From NCBI GenBank assembly GCA_051880395.1, contig JBJENW010000368.1:1-34005 (forward strand): 34,005 nucleotides of DNA, read 5' to 3'. The notes under the pieces were generated by a model. The model saw only the letters and a list, made by a program, of their open reading frames with translations. It was not told the origin of the DNA and searched no databases. Both the position numbers and the translations under genes were made by a program. Origin of the DNA: JBJENW01 sp051880395 (GTDB taxonomy: Bacteria > Bacillota > Clostridia > Lachnospirales > Lachnospiraceae). Below are positions 32,092 to 34,005 of this stretch, one piece after another (the stretch's first letter is position 1; each line of letters begins with the position of its first letter).

Positions 32092-33229
32092 AGCAGTAAT
32101 CCTCACCTGTCTGCGCATTGATCTCGACGGCTCCCGTTCCACCTTCATATCCCTCCTCTCTCTCGTCTGCCTCAAAATTGTACTGCCAATATGGCTGTAA
32201 CGTACCGGCATAATAGTCGTTTCCCTCAGTATTTTGAATAAAATCATATTTTAGAAAAATCCGACGAAAGGTCAGCGGTGGCAGATCCAATTGATCCTTA
32301 AATTTCTTTTCTACCTGCGTGGTTGCCTGATCTACCTGAATCAGTGGCACCGTTTCTTTTTCCGTTAACTCAAATAAATCTGAAATTTCAAGCATCTGTA
32401 TCCCATCTGTATTCACCATTGCATAAATCACATTTCTCGGACAATATGCGGTATCCACCTGTCGATATGCCCAGGAATCTGCTGTGTTTCCGATCGGTAT
32501 CTGATTCTTTAATATTCGAAAACATACCATATAGGCATCCGTTCCGATCATATCCGCTGTAACCTCTACATCATCCAGTTTTCCGCTGCCATATTCCCAC
32601 TCTCCTTCTTCCACTAATTTGTTCTGAAGTTTTAATATTCGGTCAGCATCTAGTTTGCGAATACTTGCTACTTGCAATTCCTCATCATTTTTCAGCTCAC
32701 AGATTTTGGCAATGGTGTCTTTTGCAGAATCGATGCTTTTATTCGATTTTGCTAGCTCATTTTTTCTTCCAACATATGTGAGATAGATCAGATTTTGCAG
32801 GGAGCTTGCTTCTTCTCCGCCATAAGTAACACTGTCCTCCATGATATTTAATTCTTTTTTCTCTTCATCGATCCAGCTCGTATCATCTTGCTGCTGAAAT
32901 TTTTTATCCGAAAAAGCGGCAAGAACTTTCCTGGAATCAAATTTTTTTAATGTCGCTTCGTAGACCGGTGCTTTGGTAATCGCTGTGCCTGTCGCGTCTG
33001 CATCTATTTTCAAATTATCACTGATTTTATGTTTGATGTGCATTACATCCGATGCCTCTTTTGACGATTCCGAACCGTCTGACGGCGCTGCTGCTTCTTT
33101 CTGTTCTGTGGTATCAGACAGAGCTGCCTCTATCTTAGGATTTTCTAAGATATGATCTACTTTTTCACATCCGGTTAACTGACATACGCTGAGAGAAATC
33201 AGCATTGCTAAGCATAGTTTCTTTTTCAT
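32084..33229 (-). CDS. Lipoprotein coupled to ABC system 2
   Basis: A 381-aa lipoprotein. The signal peptide ends in the lipobox LTGC with lipidated Cys21 (MKKKLCLAMLISLSVCQLTGC start). The N-terminal 60 residues after the lipobox form a linker rich in E, S and A; the rest is a mixed alpha/beta extracytoplasmic domain. I recall similar proteins beside ABC-2 systems in Lachnospiraceae (DUF6034-like) but am not certain. ATG 33229 follows GGAAGGAAC. A substrate-capturing or processing-assisting role in the transporter is inferred from context. The frame could start at 33253 but with no good ribosome site. Confidence 0.75.
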   Translation of the reverse strand: MKKKLCLAMLISLSVCQLTGCEKVDHILENPKIEAALSDTTEQKEAAAPSDGSESSKEASDVMHIKHKISDNLKIDADATGTAITKAPVYEATLKKFDSRKVLAAFSDKKFQQQDDTSWIDEEKKELNIMEDSVTYGGEEASSLQNLIYLTYVGRKNELAKSNKSIDSAKDTIAKICELKNDEELQVASIRKLDADRILKLQNKLVEEGEWEYGSGKLDDVEVTADMIGTDAYMVCFRILKNQIPIGNTADSWAYRQVDTAYCPRNVIYAMVNTDGIQMLEISDLFELTEKETVPLIQVDQATTQVEKKFKDQLDLPPLTFRRIFLKYDFIQNTEGNDYYAGTLQPYWQYNFEADEREEGYEGGTGAVEINAQTGEDYCYE

Positions 33230-33253
33230 GGTTTTGTTCCTTCCTTCTAGCAC

Positions 33254-33294
33254 AAAAAGGTGTAATGATCTGTCACTGACAAATCATTTACACC
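33254..33294 (-). terminator. Attenuating terminator between the secreted protein and the lipoprotein gene
   Basis: On the minus strand GGTGTAAATGATTTGTCA pairs with TGACAGATCATTACACC (plus 33259-33294), with one bulged A, one G-T pair and a one-base turn, then TTTTTG. The 17-bp stem lies 23 bases after the stop codon of the 151-aa gene and 25 bases before the lipoprotein start. Partial termination here would give more mRNA for the secreted protein than for the transporter genes. Confidence 0.75.
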
Positions 33295-33316
33295 CTCCTT
33301 TTATTTATTCAATTAT

Positions 33317-33772
33317 TTACGGAGCATATCTGCCCGAAACATATAGCATCTTATTTGATGTGCTACTATCATCTTTTTGTCCACACAAATACATTTTTGT
33401 GTTTTTTGAAACTTTCGCTGTATAAGAAATTTTTCGTTTTTGCACATATTTTGTGAATGTATGATAGCTATCTACCTTTTTTTTCTCATCTTGACGATGC
33501 ATTCTGCAACCAAATACGTTGCTTTTTGACAGATTATTCTTTTTCCCGGTATTTTTATCTTTCTTATCCAAAGTCAGATAATATGCTTGTTCATTGTCTG
33601 ATTTCGCATAACCAACTTTCGAAGGTACCCCTTCTTCTCCATTCGGTTGCCGCTCACCTACAAAACCAAAAAAATGATAGACAAATTCATGATTTGATGC
33701 ATATGTCGGTGTTGCCGTTGCCATACATAAAACTGCCATTATGCAAGCTACTAAAAATTTTTTTCGTTTCAT
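33317..33772 (-). CDS. Small secreted protein of the ABC system 2 locus
   Basis: A 151-aa protein with a signal peptide (MKRKKFLVACIMAVLCMATATPTYA; cut near residue 25) and a mature part of about 126 residues that is polar, lysine-rich and ends in KMLYVSGRYAP. Two cysteines (FGCRMH and YLCGQK) could form a disulfide. The arrangement of aromatic and Gly/Ser residues recalls secreted DUF2712-type or lactococcin-972-like proteins, but this is weak. ATG 33772 follows AGGAGG; the ATG at 33793 is 7 codons earlier without a comparable site. As first gene of the operon, before an attenuator, it may be the product that the transporter handles. Confidence 0.78.
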   Translation of the reverse strand: MKRKKFLVACIMAVLCMATATPTYASNHEFVYHFFGFVGERQPNGEEGVPSKVGYAKSDNEQAYYLTLDKKDKNTGKKNNLSKSNVFGCRMHRQDEKKKVDSYHTFTKYVQKRKISYTAKVSKNTKMYLCGQKDDSSTSNKMLYVSGRYAP

Positions 33773-33866
33773 GTTTTTTCCTCCTAGTTTCATTTGATAC
33801 GAATTTTCTTTCTTTAGCGTTTCTTCTTAATCAAACATCTCTTTTCTGTTTTATTTACAAATTTCT

Positions 33867-33895
33867 TTGTAATTTTTAATGCACAAACTTATACG
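33867..33895 (+). promoter_or_regulatory. Possible plus-strand promoter at the right edge
   Basis: TTGTAA (33867-33872) and TATACG (33890-33895) are 17 bp apart and lead to an AAAGGAG at 33906. The -35 box overlaps the inverted repeat TTACAAA-TTTC-TTTGTAA (33855-33872). Weak by itself, supported by the ribosome binding site downstream. Confidence 0.35.
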
Positions 33896-33917
33896 CAAAA
33901 CCCCCAAAGGAGCTTCT

Positions 33918-34005
33918 ATGACTTTACATGTTGGAATGAAATTTTGCTTTATAAGCCCGAATTATTCACCGCTATACGGTGAAAGTGGCTTAAAGTCATA
34001 TAGTT
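33918..34005 (+). CDS. Possible start of a gene running off the window (or a structured RNA)
   Basis: AAAGGAG (33906-33912) stands 5 bases before ATG 33918, and the frame MTLHVGMKFCFISPNYSPLY... stays open for 29 codons to the window edge. I do not recognise the protein. The same bases form nested inverted repeats (TATGACTTTA 33917-33926 with TAAAGTCATA 33991-34000; TTCACCG 33965-33971 with CGGTGAA 33977-33983), so a non-coding RNA or element end is an alternative. Confidence 0.4.
   Translation, partial: MTLHVGMKFCFISPNYSPLYGESGLKSYS

Noticed and set aside
33457..33879. 140-aa plus-strand frame opposite the secreted protein gene
   Set aside because: The minus-strand gene has a signal peptide and a strong ribosome binding site; the plus frame has neither.
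1..34005. CRISPR array or prophage
   Set aside because: No regularly spaced repeat array, cas gene, integrase or phage structural gene is visible; the palindromes are single units.

Overview
The window looks like chromosome of a motile, anaerobic, low-to-mid GC Firmicute, most likely a member of the Lachnospiraceae (Roseburia/Agathobacter/Eubacterium type). The basis is gene content and style: a YaaR-HolB-RicT-TrmN6-RsmI string, strong AGGAGG ribosome binding sites, AAA_14/DUF4143 ATPases, a TnpB-only IS200/IS605 element, secreted FnIII proteins and a Cache/HAMP chemoreceptor. This placement is inference; no rRNA gene is present to fix it.

Layout. (1) 1-4267: end of a repeat element, tRNA-Lys(CUU) with its own promoter and terminator, trmB (minus), then a D-Ala-D-Ala carboxypeptidase followed by an Orn/Lys/Arg decarboxylase-family enzyme that ends in a terminator. 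(2) 4268-19900: an accessory block. It begins and ends with paralogous AAA_14/DUF4143 ATPases. Between them lie an acyltransferase, a GntR/YtrA regulator with a DUF5808 membrane protein and a MutS-like ATPase, a two-component system followed by a three-gene ABC transporter, and a chemoreceptor. Two long near-perfect palindromes (159 and 252 bp) lie here. (3) 19900-24600: a compact housekeeping operon, guanylate kinase, yaaR, holB, ricT, trmN6, rsmI, closed by a strong hairpin. (4) 24600-28270: a secreted FnIII protein, an unknown 73-aa protein, a TnpB-only IS element, a NIF3/CutA-like small protein and the C-terminal stump of a PD-(D/E)XK (DUF1703-type) ATPase. (5) 28214-33772 (minus): a second, differently built export or immunity-like system: secreted 151-aa protein, hairpin attenuator, lipoprotein, two permeases, ABC ATPase, a two-TM extracytoplasmic protein with a TTG start, and a VanZ-like protein. 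(6) The right edge holds a possible new plus-strand gene or structured RNA.

How parts work together. The response regulator at 10568 probably drives the downstream ABC operon, because a tandem AATTAAG repeat with an 11-bp period sits just upstream of its promoter. The GntR regulator probably controls itself and its two partner genes through a 17-bp-arm palindrome that contains the -10 box. The two ABC systems have related ATPases (same YSxGMRQ signature and xNEPG Q-loop region) but unrelated accessory proteins. The best candidate for an undescribed system is the 28.2-33.8 kb minus-strand cluster. The hairpin after its secreted protein gene suggests that protein is made in excess over the transporter, as for a bacteriocin or signal protein with a cognate ABC/immunity unit.
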